A DNA stretch of 64,000 nt from an uncultured Bacteroidales bacterium (GCA_944326235.1 CALVDH010000011.1:1-64000); one strand, 5' to 3'; counted from the first letter of the stretch, positions 8,334 through 16,314 are shown. Notes: generated by a model not told the origin, from the letters alone. A program made the numbers and translations.

Positions 8334-8698
8334 ATGTAAAACAAAAACAGACGATGCTGTATTGTTTGCTTATCTGGATTGTCTTTGTCTTGTGATATGA
8401 AATCATAGAAACATTCTCTTTCAATCGATGCATCCCCAAATTCAAATATCAAATCAAATTGTATGATAGTATTGATTTCTGAAGGATTTTCCGGATTGAC
8501 ATGTAAATCACTTTCTTGTATGTAAATATAATTGTCTGGTTTGCCGCAGCCGAGACATATACGTAAGGCATCTATGATTGCAGTTTTTCCAGAATTGTTT
8601 TCTCCAATAAGGATATTTAGGCCATTCTTAAAATACAGAGTAATATCATCGAATACCCTAAACTTGCTAATATGTAAACGACTTAAATAATGCTTCCA
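8334..8698 (-). pseudogene. Truncated OLD/RecF-like AAA ATPase (N-terminal part)
   Basis: The minus-strand frame that is open from 8698 to about 8334 encodes an N-terminal ATPase segment: L-H-I-S-K-F-R-V-F-D-D, then a Walker A motif G-E-N-N-S-G-K-T, then a region like OLD-family ATPases. There is no in-frame ATG at the front: a TAA lies just before the homologous part, and a one-base shift would connect it to an upstream ATG. The 3' two-thirds of such a gene (usually 400-600 codons, with Walker B and often a TOPRIM domain) are missing, and the frame runs into unrelated sequence. It is therefore a dead remnant of a probable defence or repair ATPase. Confidence 0.6.
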
Positions 8699-8734
8699 TT
8701 ATTTTGACATTATACATTTTTCGCCATGCATCAG

Positions 8735-9711
8735 TTATTTTTTCAGCATATTTTTTCCTTTTTCTGTAAGACGGTATTTCTGTCGCGGATGTTTCGGATT
8801 TTCCGGATAAATGGGTTCTACCAAATTCTGCCTTGTGGCCGGATACAGGTAAAGTTCCAAAAAATTGCTTTTATCCTTCAATCCTATTATACCCATAATC
8901 TCTTTGGTCGAAAGCGTCTGTTCCCCGACTGCGGACAGCACTTTCTCCATCTGTGGGGTAACTGTCAGGTAGCTATGGGGTAACTGTGGGGTAACTGTCG
9001 GGTCGTACCTAACAGTTGTGCGGGTATAGCGGAAAATAACCCAGATACTATTTCCATCGGTATGGAACTCCGGGTCAGGAATGCCGACACGCCGGCATTC
9101 GCTTACCATAAGCCCGATGCCCCGTCCCCAATTTTCCAAAACCTCGCTCTTATACAGGACATTCGCTATAATCAGGTTTTGAGGTTCTGAATTATGTCCG
9201 CTCAACAGCTTTTCCATCGTCATGTCAGGCGGGAAAGTCCCGCTGTTTTCTATTTCCACACGGTCGTCATAGATGGCAATTCCTACCGAACTGCCGGGAC
9301 GATGGTACAAACGGTGGCAAAGAGCATTTGTACAGCACTCTCTCAAAGCCTTGTAGGGTATTTCCAGTTCTTCTTCCGGTATAGTCCTTCTATCTTTCCT
9401 GAAAGGGACAGGTGTTTGAAAAAGAACGCCATTGCAGCATCCAGCAGTGTGTATATATTGCCTGTAACACGCTGATTGTCTATAAATTCGTCTTTTGTCG
9501 TCCCTTTAAAACGCGCTAGCCGGAGCAGACATTGAGGATAGTAATAGAAATCACGCCCGAACAGTACCGTACCTCCTGTACCATTAAGAAAGGCGCAAAG
9601 AGTTTCCATACCGCGTTCCAATTGTCCGGTGGTCTTCTTGAACTCAATACTGTCTGTTTCTGTACCAGAGTTTATCAAGTTTCTTATATCGTCTAATGTT
9701 TCTAAATTCAT
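8735..9711 (-). pseudogene. Decayed Schlafen-AlbA_2/ATP-binding transcriptional regulator-like gene
   Basis: Two adjoining frames make one broken gene. The first (9343-9711) has an AlbA_2 (Schlafen-like) start, with I-E-F-K-K and A-F-L-N-G-T-G-G-T-V-L-F-G, and then jumps directly to R-D-F-x-x-x-P-Q-C-L-L-R-L-A-R-F-K-G. In intact relatives about 150 residues lie between these blocks, so an in-frame internal deletion has joined two V-L-F-G sites. A one-base loss near 9379-9386 then shifts the frame; in the other frame it continues as T-I-P-E-E-E-L-E-I-P-Y-K-A-L-R-E-C-C-T-N-A-L into the second part (8735-9346), which holds a GHKL-type ATP-binding segment (N-W-G-R-G-I-G-L) and a C-terminal winged-helix region. 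The product cannot be functional as read. Confidence 0.75.
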
Positions 9712-9740
9712 TTATAAAACGGGTGGTCTTGATTATTTTG

Positions 9741-9748
9741 CAAAGTTA
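9741..9748 (-). promoter_or_regulatory. -7 promoter element of the broken Schlafen-like gene
   Basis: TAACTTTG on the minus strand fits TAnnTTTG and lies about 30 bp before the ATG at 9711. The promoter survives although the gene is broken. Confidence 0.4.
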
Positions 9749-9791
9749 TAAAAATACGGGGGATGCCTGGCATATCTCTCTATGGAATAAT

Positions 9792-9921
9792 CTATTTTCT
9801 CGCCCTATCTTTCTCCTCGTCCATCTCCATACGCCTGTTCAGCTTCTCCTGCATCTTGTCAAGGAAATAGGTGCGGCTTGCGTTCTTGCGCAGTTTGAGG
9901 TCTGAATAGATGCGGTAGCAC
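9792..9921 (-). pseudogene. C-terminal fragment of an unknown gene fused behind the adenine deaminase remnant
   Basis: The frame ending with TAG at 9792-9794 encodes about 42 highly charged residues (K, R, E, D, M rich, ending R-A-R-K) and has no start of its own. It is joined to the adenine deaminase remnant at about 9921, in a different frame. The composition resembles the tail of a mobilisation or DNA-handling protein, but no family was identified. It marks the breakpoint of a deletion that removed most of the deaminase gene. Confidence 0.4.
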
Positions 9922-10176
9922 GATTTCGTGAGGGTCGCTTACAGCCGAGACCACACCGTGGGTTACGGCCACCTTAGCGAAATTTGCAGGAGTCATCATG
10001 GAACTTTCCACATGCACATGCGCATCGGTGAGTCCGGGCAGATAGTACAATGACCCTTCGGGAACCCGTTCAAGCTCCCGTATTTCCGTTATGACACCGT
10101 CTTTGCAAATTATTTCCCCGGGATAGATCCGTCTGTCTGCAAGATCTGCCACATAACCGGTAAAAACACTGGACAT
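9922..10176 (-). pseudogene. ade: Adenine deaminase, N-terminal fragment
   Basis: From the ATG ending at 10176 the frame reads as the start of adenine deaminase (Ade): a beta-sandwich segment, then L-P-G-L-T-D-A-H-V-H-V-E-S-S-M-M with the two metal-binding His, and F-A-K-V-A-V-T-H-G-V-V-S-A-V-S-D-P-H-E-I. Homology stops there (about 85 residues out of a usual 540-600) and the frame continues into unrelated codons to 9859. The gene is a truncated relic. In the intact state it would convert adenine to hypoxanthine; its position after a purine permease shows that a purine-salvage cluster has been cut by recombination. The longer frame from 10239 overlaps the upstream gene and is less likely. Confidence 0.8.
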
Positions 10177-10193
10177 CTGGTTCGGAAGAACTT

Positions 10194-10760
10194 TTATGAA
10201 TACAGCTTCTGCATGCTGTACCCCAATTTGAACAGGCACATTGAAGCCCCTACCCTGAACATCGTCCGCATACTTCTGGCGATTACATGGAACGCCTTTT
10301 CAGTCTGCGATTCCACCTGTTCGTGACGGATCCTGTCCATAGCCATACGTGCGCATGAAAACATTATTCCGGCCAAAGCCTTTGTCTCCAGGGATCCGCG
10401 GGTGTATCCCAATACATCCTCTACAATATGGTCATCCATGTCATCGAAGCCCCGTTTTCCGTAAAGGACGGTATAGCCGTTCCTGGAGTTTTTTTCCCAA
10501 TCCTGGTCCCACCACTCGGCTACCGCCATCCCTATATAGCCGGCCCAGCCGAATGATACCTCCGGATATTCATTCATCTGCCGCAATACGTCCGCCAGAT
10601 ATTCGGGAGCAATTTCATCCCATTTCCCGTCAATGTCTTCCGACTGGAGAAGATTGCCGTCCAGCATTCCGGCCGATGTACACAGCCTCAGCATGTCCCG
10701 CAGAAGCCCATGCTCGAATTCATCGTAATATTTCCTTTCAATACTATCCATAATCGGCAA
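10194..10760 (-). CDS. Uncharacterised protein of a purine-salvage cluster
   Basis: A 188-residue soluble protein without signal peptide or membrane segment, predicted mostly helical, with a Trp-rich centre (W-A-G-Y-I-G-M-A-V-A-E-W-W). No family was recognised. It lies between a purine permease and the adenine deaminase fragment on the same strand with short gaps, so it probably belongs to the same operon. A role in purine metabolism is only a guess from context. Confidence 0.6.
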   Translation of the reverse strand: MPIMDSIERKYYDEFEHGLLRDMLRLCTSAGMLDGNLLQSEDIDGKWDEIAPEYLADVLRQMNEYPEVSFGWAGYIGMAVAEWWDQDWEKNSRNGYTVLYGKRGFDDMDDHIVEDVLGYTRGSLETKALAGIMFSCARMAMDRIRHEQVESQTEKAFHVIARSMRTMFRVGASMCLFKLGYSMQKLYS

Positions 10761-10782
10761 ATTTAAGGAAAATTTCCCTGTT

Positions 10783-12078
10783 CTACATGATGAAGAATTT
10801 CAGCAGGAATACCGCTGCCAGTATATACATGCCGACAGTGAGTTTTTTATATTTCCCGCAACACAGATTGAGCAGGACATAACACAGATGACCCAGCACT
10901 ATACCATCTGCTATGCTGTAAGCCAGCGGCATGATTGCAATGCAGACAAATGCAGGTATTGCTTCCGTATAATCATTGAAGTCAATTTCCTTTACGGACG
11001 TCATCATCATCATTCCCACAAGGATCAAAGCCGGTGCCGTTGCAGCTCCGGGGACGGCCAGGAAAAACGGGGCAAAGAACAATGCAAGCAGAAAGCAGAT
11101 AGAGGTAACGAATGCTGTCAAACCGCTTCTACCGCCCTCTGCCACACCTGCAGCACTTTCCACATAAGTGGTAATCGTGCTCGTTCCGAGGCATGCCCCG
11201 GCAGTCGTCCCTATGGCATCTACCATAAATGCCTGCTTCACTCTGGGGATTTTCCCGTTCCTGTCCAGCATTCCTGCCTTATGGGCAACTCCCACCAAAG
11301 TTCCCAACGTATTGAAAATATCCACGAACAGGAATGTAAATACAACGATAACCATTTCCTTGGTGAAGATGTGCTCCCATTCGAACTGGAAAAAGACCGG
11401 CTTTATGGACGGAGGGGTACTGATCACTCCTTCCATTCTCGTAACTCCCATCGGGATGCCTATCAATGTCGCAGTGACGATACCGATCAGCAATGCTCCC
11501 GGTACTTTCTTTATCAGAAGAAAAGAACTGAGCATCAATCCTATCATACCGAGAAGGGCCGGACCATGGGTCAAGTCTCCAAGCCCGACCAGAGTAGTGT
11601 CGTTGTTCACGATTATCCCTGCATTCTGCAATCCGAGAAAAGCAATGAACAGTCCTATGCCGGCCCCTATCGCATGCTTGAGGGACAATGGAATGGCATC
11701 TATTATTTTCTCGCGGAGATTGGTCACTGTCAGCAGAATGAATATAATACCTTCTATAAGTACTGCCGTCAATGCAAACTGCCAGGAGAAGCCCATGGTA
11801 AGGCATACGGTATAAGCAAAGAAGGCATTAAGGCCCATACCAGGTGCAAGGGCAAAAGGCAACTTCGCATAGACTGCCATCAGCAATGTGGCCAAAGCTG
11901 AAGACAGGACGGTAGCAGTGAACACTGCTCCCCTGTCCATACCGCTTGCACTCAGTATGTTTGTATTGACAGCAAGAATATAAGCCATGGTGAGGAATGT
12001 CGTTATTCCAGCTATGATTTCCGTCCTGATTTTCGTTTTGCCCGGATCAAATCCGAATAATTTACCCAAGATGTTCAT
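10783..12078 (-). CDS. NCS2-family purine permease (AzgA/PbuG type)
   Basis: A 431-residue inner-membrane transporter with about 12-14 hydrophobic segments. The N-terminus (F-G-F-D-P-G-K-T-K-I-R-T-E-I-I-A-G-I-T-T-F) and the motif A-P-G-M-G-L-N-A-F-F-A-Y near residue 76 are characteristic of the AzgA/PbuG branch of NCS2 (adenine, guanine or hypoxanthine uptake by proton symport). T-S-T-I-T-T-Y-V-E-S-A-A-G-V-A-E-G-G-R is the matching second helical-hairpin region. Length is normal and no lesion is seen. It is the central gene of a cluster with a Tsx-like outer-membrane protein upstream and an adenine deaminase remnant downstream. Confidence 0.9.
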   Translation of the reverse strand: MNILGKLFGFDPGKTKIRTEIIAGITTFLTMAYILAVNTNILSASGMDRGAVFTATVLSSALATLLMAVYAKLPFALAPGMGLNAFFAYTVCLTMGFSWQFALTAVLIEGIIFILLTVTNLREKIIDAIPLSLKHAIGAGIGLFIAFLGLQNAGIIVNNDTTLVGLGDLTHGPALLGMIGLMLSSFLLIKKVPGALLIGIVTATLIGIPMGVTRMEGVISTPPSIKPVFFQFEWEHIFTKEMVIVVFTFLFVDIFNTLGTLVGVAHKAGMLDRNGKIPRVKQAFMVDAIGTTAGACLGTSTITTYVESAAGVAEGGRSGLTAFVTSICFLLALFFAPFFLAVPGAATAPALILVGMMMMTSVKEIDFNDYTEAIPAFVCIAIMPLAYSIADGIVLGHLCYVLLNLCCGKYKKLTVGMYILAAVFLLKFFIM

Positions 12079-12097
12079 ATTTTTTCAGTTCAGTTTT

Positions 12098-12802
12098 TCA
12101 GAATGTCCATTTCAGTGCCAATGTAGGGATAAAGTAGAAACCGTCGCGCAATGCGAAATTCGTGCTCATCTCCCATTCCGTCCCGATACTCAGATGCAGA
12201 TCGTCGCTTACTTTCTCGAACTTGTCAAGGTTTATCCAGAATTGGGGTTCTCCAAGGAAAATGAAACTATGATTCCGGCCGTTTAGATCCGTATGCTTTT
12301 CCCGCCAGAAATCCATAAAGCCGCAGAATGTATAACGTCCACCGTAAAAATTCAGGGTCCATGTAGCCGTTATCTGGAAATTGTGCGGCGACACATTCTT
12401 ATGGATGTACTTATAAAGAAGCTGTATCCCGAATACTTTCGAGAAGTCCTTGCTGTTCCAGTTGTATGCCGCCCCGCCAAGGAACGAATGGTTGATGAAG
12501 TTCAGGCCTCCGTCATATTCCACATGTATGGATACAGGAGCTTTCCAGAATCTCAGTTGCCGGCTTATTTCCCAATAGGAACTTGTGATCCCGTCTTCTC
12601 CATAATCCATGTCAATAAAGAAAAAGGTGCTGCCGAATTTATCCGGCTTGAACATCTCTACAGTAGTAGTGACCCGGGAACGGTCCGGCAATGATTTGTA
12701 AAAATCACGGCCGAAGTCATAATGCACCTGAAGGTTGACCTGAGATAAAGCCGGAGCAGCGAAAAGACAGCATAGCAAGAATGACAAAAAAGTTTTCTTC
12801 AT
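12098..12802 (-). CDS. DUF5020 family outer-membrane protein (Tsx-like nucleoside channel)
   Basis: A 234-residue protein with a signal peptide (about residues 1-20, ending A-L-S-Q) and beta-barrel strands rich in Trp, Tyr and Phe, closing with L-K-W-T-F. The pattern fits DUF5020, a Bacteroidota family similar to the nucleoside-specific channel Tsx. It is the first gene of the purine cluster, 20 bp before the permease, so it likely lets nucleosides or bases cross the outer membrane. A -7 element lies at 12834-12841. Confidence 0.75.
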   Translation of the reverse strand: MKKTFLSFLLCCLFAAPALSQVNLQVHYDFGRDFYKSLPDRSRVTTTVEMFKPDKFGSTFFFIDMDYGEDGITSSYWEISRQLRFWKAPVSIHVEYDGGLNFINHSFLGGAAYNWNSKDFSKVFGIQLLYKYIHKNVSPHNFQITATWTLNFYGGRYTFCGFMDFWREKHTDLNGRNHSFIFLGEPQFWINLDKFEKVSDDLHLSIGTEWEMSTNFALRDGFYFIPTLALKWTF

Positions 12803-12833
12803 AAAAAGTTTTCAGGTTTTGTACTTTATTATG

Positions 12834-12841
12834 CAAAGATA
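12834..12841 (-). promoter_or_regulatory. -7 promoter element of the purine cluster
   Basis: TATCTTTG on the minus strand, about 32 bp before the ATG at 12802, matches TAnnTTTG. No exact TTTG at 19-21 bp further upstream. Confidence 0.5.
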
Positions 12842-12939
12842 CTACAATTTTCATAGTATCCACGCATTTACATTATCCTTTCTTTTTCCAGTATGTGAAA
12901 GAACACTTTATATCTTATTTCGTTTTCTGTTCATTCGTC

Positions 12940-13242
12940 CTACCCCATAACGCCGACGAGGTCGGTGCCTTCGTGGAGGTAGAAAGGATAAACCATGTTG
13001 GTGCGGCGGTTCGTCCTGCGGATGGTGTAGTCGGGGGTGATGCGCAGGATGCCTGCCGCCTAGTCCACCTCGAAGTCCACACGGCTCAGGTCCTTGTCAT
13101 TGCCGCTGAAAGGCACATAGAACATGTCTTTATCGGTGACGAAGCGGAACGTATAGACCGTATCGGGCTTCTCCTGCGCCGCAAGGGGCAGAAGTACAAA
13201 CAAGAGCATCAAGCCTGTTATCGTTTTCTTTATTATATTCAT
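12940..13242 (-). pseudogene. Small secreted protein gene interrupted by a stop codon
   Basis: From an ATG ending at 13242 the frame encodes a signal peptide (I-T-G-L-M-L-L-F-V-L-L-P-L-A-A-Q) and a short mature part, then meets TAG at 13060-13062. The same frame continues open after the TAG for 39 codons (A-A-G-I-L-R-I-T-P-D-Y-T...) and ends at 12940, so a single nonsense change or an imprecise internal deletion has broken a gene of about 100 codons. The first part resembles small exported proteins carried near Bacteroides mobile elements, but no function is known. Confidence 0.5.
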
Positions 13243-13340
13243 TGTATTATCCACGTTTTTGATGGGTTACTGATTTTCTGTAACGATTTGGTAACTCAAC
13301 TTTGTCTGTTTGGGGAATTTGTTTGTCTTCAGAGTGGCTC

Positions 13341-13388
13341 TAAAAAGAAAAAACAAAGCCCAAAAATCATTGATTTTGTGGGCTTTGT
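13341..13388 (-). terminator. Strong hairpin with T-rich tail
   Basis: ACAAAGCCCA at 13353-13362 pairs with TGGGCTTTGT at 13379-13388, with further pairing inside (AAAATCA with TGATTTT). On the minus strand it is followed by a run of T residues to 13341. It would end transcripts from rloAB or from the former tRNA copy. Confidence 0.7.
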
Positions 13389-13419
13389 CATTCGCTGGCT
13401 TTCAGATGTCTCTGAAGCC

Positions 13420-13434
13420 TTGCGGTGCGGACGG
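13420..13434 (-). other. att-like 15-bp copy of the tRNA-Asp 3' end
   Basis: TTGCGGTGCGGACGG is identical, in the same orientation, to 16312-16326, which is the 3' end of the tRNA-Asp gene plus 3 bp downstream. The rest of a tRNA is absent. Such a duplicated tRNA end is the usual footprint of site-specific integration into a tRNA gene. Confidence 0.6.
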
Positions 13435-13624
13435 AAGATGAACCTTATTTGTAATCACCTTGTCCTCAATATCTTATGCTCGCCGATTCCATCAGTCCAA
13501 CATTTAATCCAATCGCTGGATTTCACTGTTCTGCGCTGCGTTACAGCAGGAGTACCTTTTAGTGCAAATATAGCAAATTTTCGTTACGCCAGACAATATT
13601 AATATTAAATGCTACATTTATCAA

Positions 13625-14347
13625 TTATCCATCATATCCATAGTAGGACAGAAGGTCTTCAAGTTCCGATACAAGTTTATATACCAATGTGTTCGGATTA
13701 GCTTCTATCGGTGCATGTCCGTTTTGAATATGCCTGTTATCAAGATATGCTGCCCGTTTGATTGCCGTATTGACATTGTCTGTTTTTAACACTTCATCAA
13801 TTACATTATTCTTTCCATGTTCATACACAAAATCCTGGTTATGTTTCCGGATTTCAGTTTCAAGCAGCTCGTATAGCCTGACACGAGGAACAGGACCGTC
13901 CTTTGGGTCAATACCACGATAGTGCAGGAGCAGCCACAATTCAAAACATTCATTGCTGTATGCAATCTTGACATCTTCTTGTTTTCCCAACTCAAACGCC
14001 TCATTGAAGTTCCTGACATTCCCTTCTGACTTGTCAAGATCGTCCTTGTCAAAGACCGCCCATGTCATATCGACTGATTTTCTTGCCTCCTCCGCAAGAG
14101 CGGTCCTCTCTTCTATAGCCCTCCGCACAACACCAAGCGAATTTCGTCCAGTACCTACCGCCCTCAGATAGACCGTCTCATTCGGCCATATCTCTTGAAA
14201 ACGGTCGGCATATTTCTGGAAATAGTATTTTTCAGTGTTCTCATCCTCACACACTATAAGAATATGGTATGTGTACTTCCGGCTTCTTGCCGGGCGCTCA
14301 ATTTCATCCTTGGCCGCCTGCCGCCTTACTGAACCTCGTCTTGCCAT
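13625..14347 (-). CDS. rloB: RloB-like TOPRIM-fold protein, putative phage defence
   Basis: A 240-residue protein that matches the RloB family. Acidic residues in the TOPRIM pattern are visible: V-C-E-D-E-N-T-E-K near residue 32-40 (first Glu) and F-D-K-D-D near residue 99-103 (the D-x-D pair), suggesting metal-dependent nuclease chemistry. The gene overlaps the upstream AAA ATPase by 22 bp, as in RloA-RloB operons. RloAB pairs occur in defence islands and resemble in layout the PARIS system (ATPase AriA with TOPRIM AriB). Molecular function is inferred, not proven. No truncation is seen. Confidence 0.75.
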   Translation of the reverse strand: MARRGSVRRQAAKDEIERPARSRKYTYHILIVCEDENTEKYYFQKYADRFQEIWPNETVYLRAVGTGRNSLGVVRRAIEERTALAEEARKSVDMTWAVFDKDDLDKSEGNVRNFNEAFELGKQEDVKIAYSNECFELWLLLHYRGIDPKDGPVPRVRLYELLETEIRKHNQDFVYEHGKNNVIDEVLKTDNVNTAIKRAAYLDNRHIQNGHAPIEANPNTLVYKLVSELEDLLSYYGYDG

Positions 14348-15669
14348 TTTATGTTACGGATAAAATCGTTGAACTTTCCAAGCATAGGAATGGCTCCATA
14401 TCGTCCCTCTATGTATCTTCTCTCCTTGTCTGAGTCCGGTCTCTCTTTCTCGGCAAACGGGTGCCCGTCTTTCTCTCCGATATACTTGAAGTCTGACAAA
14501 GAGAATATCTCGGTACTTTCCCAGGCATTCTTTTCAGCAAAATAAATCTGATCTCTCCTTAATTTTGCATAGCTCAACAGGTTTGTGTCATGTGTGGCAA
14601 ATATGAGCTGAGCATTCTGGGGATTACTGCCTTTGTTCAGGAAGATTTCGATGGTGTTCAGTGTCATTATCGGATGAAGGAAGGCTTCCACCTCGTCAAT
14701 CACAAGCGTTCCTCCGTTGGCCAATGCCCAAAGTATCGGCCCGCTCAAGTGCATGGCTTTCTGAGAGCCTGAAGATTCACGGCTGTCCCAGTCCCAAGAA
14801 GCAAGACGCTGCGTAGGCTTTGCCTCCATATCGTATATGACATGCCGGGCCATGACCTTCACTTGCTTACCTCCACGGAGAGTTTTTGAAAACATTTCCC
14901 TGACATTTCCCGGTATTCCCGTAGGCAAATCCGTATCTTCAAATTCTTTTGTCTCTATGTCTATGTCATGAACACCAAGACAGACTGACGCAAGATAATC
15001 CTTGATCTTCTGCTTATAGACCTGATTCTGCAGCAGGTTCACTGTCTGTATCTCATGTATCTGCGAATGTTGCCCGTTGATGATATTCAAAGTCGAGAAC
15101 CACTGCATTATCGACTTCGCCTCTTCGACATTGAGCATATCGCACAGGGAAAGGAAAAGGGTGTTGTTTCGCGTTGCTTCTATGGCAGTGTCAATAAGTT
15201 TTGCAGACCCTTTGAATCCGGAACTGACATCTATCACATCCCCTTCCCTCTCAAACAGGCTTGTCTCCCTTCCTATGACCTTTCTGAACAGCCATTCCCT
15301 GCTTACAGAGTTCACATTATAGGAGAAGCCATATCTATATCTGGATTCTCCTATGACGAAGATTATCTCAAAGGTCGTGTCCTTTTCCGCATAACCGTCT
15401 CTTAACAGGAAAGGGTCGTATGGCAAAAATGCAGTAGATGAAGATGACGCAGACATACGGACGATATTGCACATTATACCGACAGCGCTCAACAGATTTG
15501 ATTTTCCGCTGCCGTTTGCTCCATACAGCACAATCCCATTCAAAGCAGCATATTTGCCATCCTGGATGATATTGTCAGGATACTCCTTCTGATTGCCTGC
15601 AGGGACAAGGCTCAGTACCTGTTCCTCTCCAATGGAGCGATAGTTCGCTACCTTAAACTCTATAAACAT
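14326..15669 (-). CDS. rloA: RloA-like AAA/ABC-type ATPase, putative phage defence
   Basis: A 447-residue ATPase of the AAA_21 type. Walker A is G-A-N-G-S-G-K-S (residues 50-57), an ABC-like signature S-S-G-S-Q-K-A lies around residue 305, and Walker B is L-V-I-D-E-V-E-A-F-L-H-P shortly after, followed by an A-T-H-D-T switch. The end (G-A-I-P-M-L-G-K-F) is typical for RloA. The ATPase probably senses invasion and controls the RloB effector. A -7 element lies at 15692-15699. The pair is bracketed by the tRNA-Asp end copies at 13420 and 16312 and looks like the cargo of a small tRNA-integrated island. Confidence 0.8.
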   Translation of the reverse strand: MFIEFKVANYRSIGEEQVLSLVPAGNQKEYPDNIIQDGKYAALNGIVLYGANGSGKSNLLSAVGIMCNIVRMSASSSSTAFLPYDPFLLRDGYAEKDTTFEIIFVIGESRYRYGFSYNVNSVSREWLFRKVIGRETSLFEREGDVIDVSSGFKGSAKLIDTAIEATRNNTLFLSLCDMLNVEEAKSIMQWFSTLNIINGQHSQIHEIQTVNLLQNQVYKQKIKDYLASVCLGVHDIDIETKEFEDTDLPTGIPGNVREMFSKTLRGGKQVKVMARHVIYDMEAKPTQRLASWDWDSRESSGSQKAMHLSGPILWALANGGTLVIDEVEAFLHPIMTLNTIEIFLNKGSNPQNAQLIFATHDTNLLSYAKLRRDQIYFAEKNAWESTEIFSLSDFKYIGEKDGHPFAEKERPDSDKERRYIEGRYGAIPMLGKFNDFIRNIKWQDEVQ

Positions 15670-15691
15670 GACCGTTTTTGCATTTATTCTG

Positions 15692-15699
15692 CAAATATA
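15692..15699 (-). promoter_or_regulatory. -7 promoter element of rloAB
   Basis: TATATTTG on the minus strand matches TAnnTTTG, 22 bp before the ATG at 15669. Confidence 0.5.
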
Positions 15700-15787
15700 A
15701 TCAAGTTCGACTAATTTTATATACTATAATTATTTATTTCATTAATTTTCACAATATCTCATTGTGCCGAAAATCTGTCATATCTAT

Positions 15788-16159
15788 TTAAAGATATCTC
15801 TTGTTCAACTCATGAGTCTTGACCCTCTTCACATAAGAATCCGGATGCTTTACACCGAAGTAGCATCCGGCAATGAACCGGTTGATGTCCTTGTATCTGT
15901 TATCCTGGATAGCCATTGTTTCAGCCCATACCTTCTTGATCTCTCTTAAAGGGTATATCCTGAACAATATGTTTATGTCTTCTATATCAAGATAAATCAA
16001 GGTATTCTCAATAATATCCTCATCGGAAATGTTAAGACGGACAGAATCTTTATCATAGGACCAGAATTTATTCCCGTCAATAAGTTTTCGAGCCAGAAGT
16101 GACTTGAACTCATTATTGTCATGAATATGTTTTATATGTCCCATTTGATTCTGCATCAT
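15788..16159 (-). CDS. Orphan second copy of the AbiEii antitoxin-like gene
   Basis: Nearly identical to the gene at 7691-8062: the proteins differ at Lys/Arg near the C-terminus and in the last two residues (Y-L instead of C-Q). It carries the same promoter (16169-16176), but its downstream neighbour is AT-rich DNA and rloA, not an AbiEii toxin. It arose by duplication of the 409-bp repeat. It could still neutralise the toxin encoded 8 kb away, acting as a spare antitoxin, or be a by-product of the rearrangement. Confidence 0.6.
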   Translation of the reverse strand: MMQNQMGHIKHIHDNNEFKSLLARKLIDGNKFWSYDKDSVRLNISDEDIIENTLIYLDIEDINILFRIYPLREIKKVWAETMAIQDNRYKDINRFIAGCYFGVKHPDSYVKRVKTHELNKRYL

Positions 16160-16206
16160 TTCTTTGAGCAAAGATACAAAATGTTTTTTTAATCTATATT
16201 GATAAT
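15798..16206. repeat. 409-bp direct repeat, right copy
   Basis: Same orientation and about 99% identity to 7701-8109. Crossing over between the two copies would remove 8097 bp (broken genes, purine cluster, rloAB) and leave one intact toxin-antitoxin operon next to tRNA-Asp. Confidence 0.9.
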
Positions 16207-16279
16207 TATTCCATAGGTTATCCCGTTTTTGGCAATTATACCCAGAAGGCGTATTTTACCATACCGGCCTATACAACAA

Positions 16280-16308
16280 ATCCCCGAAGTTGTTGAACTT
16301 CAGGGATT
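16280..16308 (-). terminator. Terminator of tRNA-Asp
   Basis: On the minus strand ATCCCTGAAGTT and AACTTCGGGGAT form a stem with one G-T pair around a CAAC loop, just after the tRNA, followed by TTGTTGT. Confidence 0.65.
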
Positions 16309-16314
16309 CATTTG

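Larger units (their letters stand above)
13255..13624. other. 370-bp intergenic stretch with two hairpins and a tRNA-end scar
   Basis: No gene is visible here. Reading leftward on the minus strand it holds, in order, an AT-rich piece after rloB, a 15-bp copy of the tRNA-Asp 3' end (13420-13434), a small hairpin (13397-13420), a strong hairpin with a T-rich tail (13341-13388), and about 90 bp of AT-rich DNA. It looks like the far edge of an element once integrated at tRNA-Asp. Confidence 0.5.

Noticed and set aside
10177..10239. Longer start for the adenine deaminase fragment.
   Set aside because: The first 21 codons overlap the preceding gene's coding region in another frame and have no homology; the ATG ending at 10176 fits the family start.
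13412..13440. A second tRNA gene at the TTGCGGTGCGGACGG match.
   Set aside because: Only the last 15 bp agree with tRNA-Asp; no T-arm, anticodon arm or D-arm follows.
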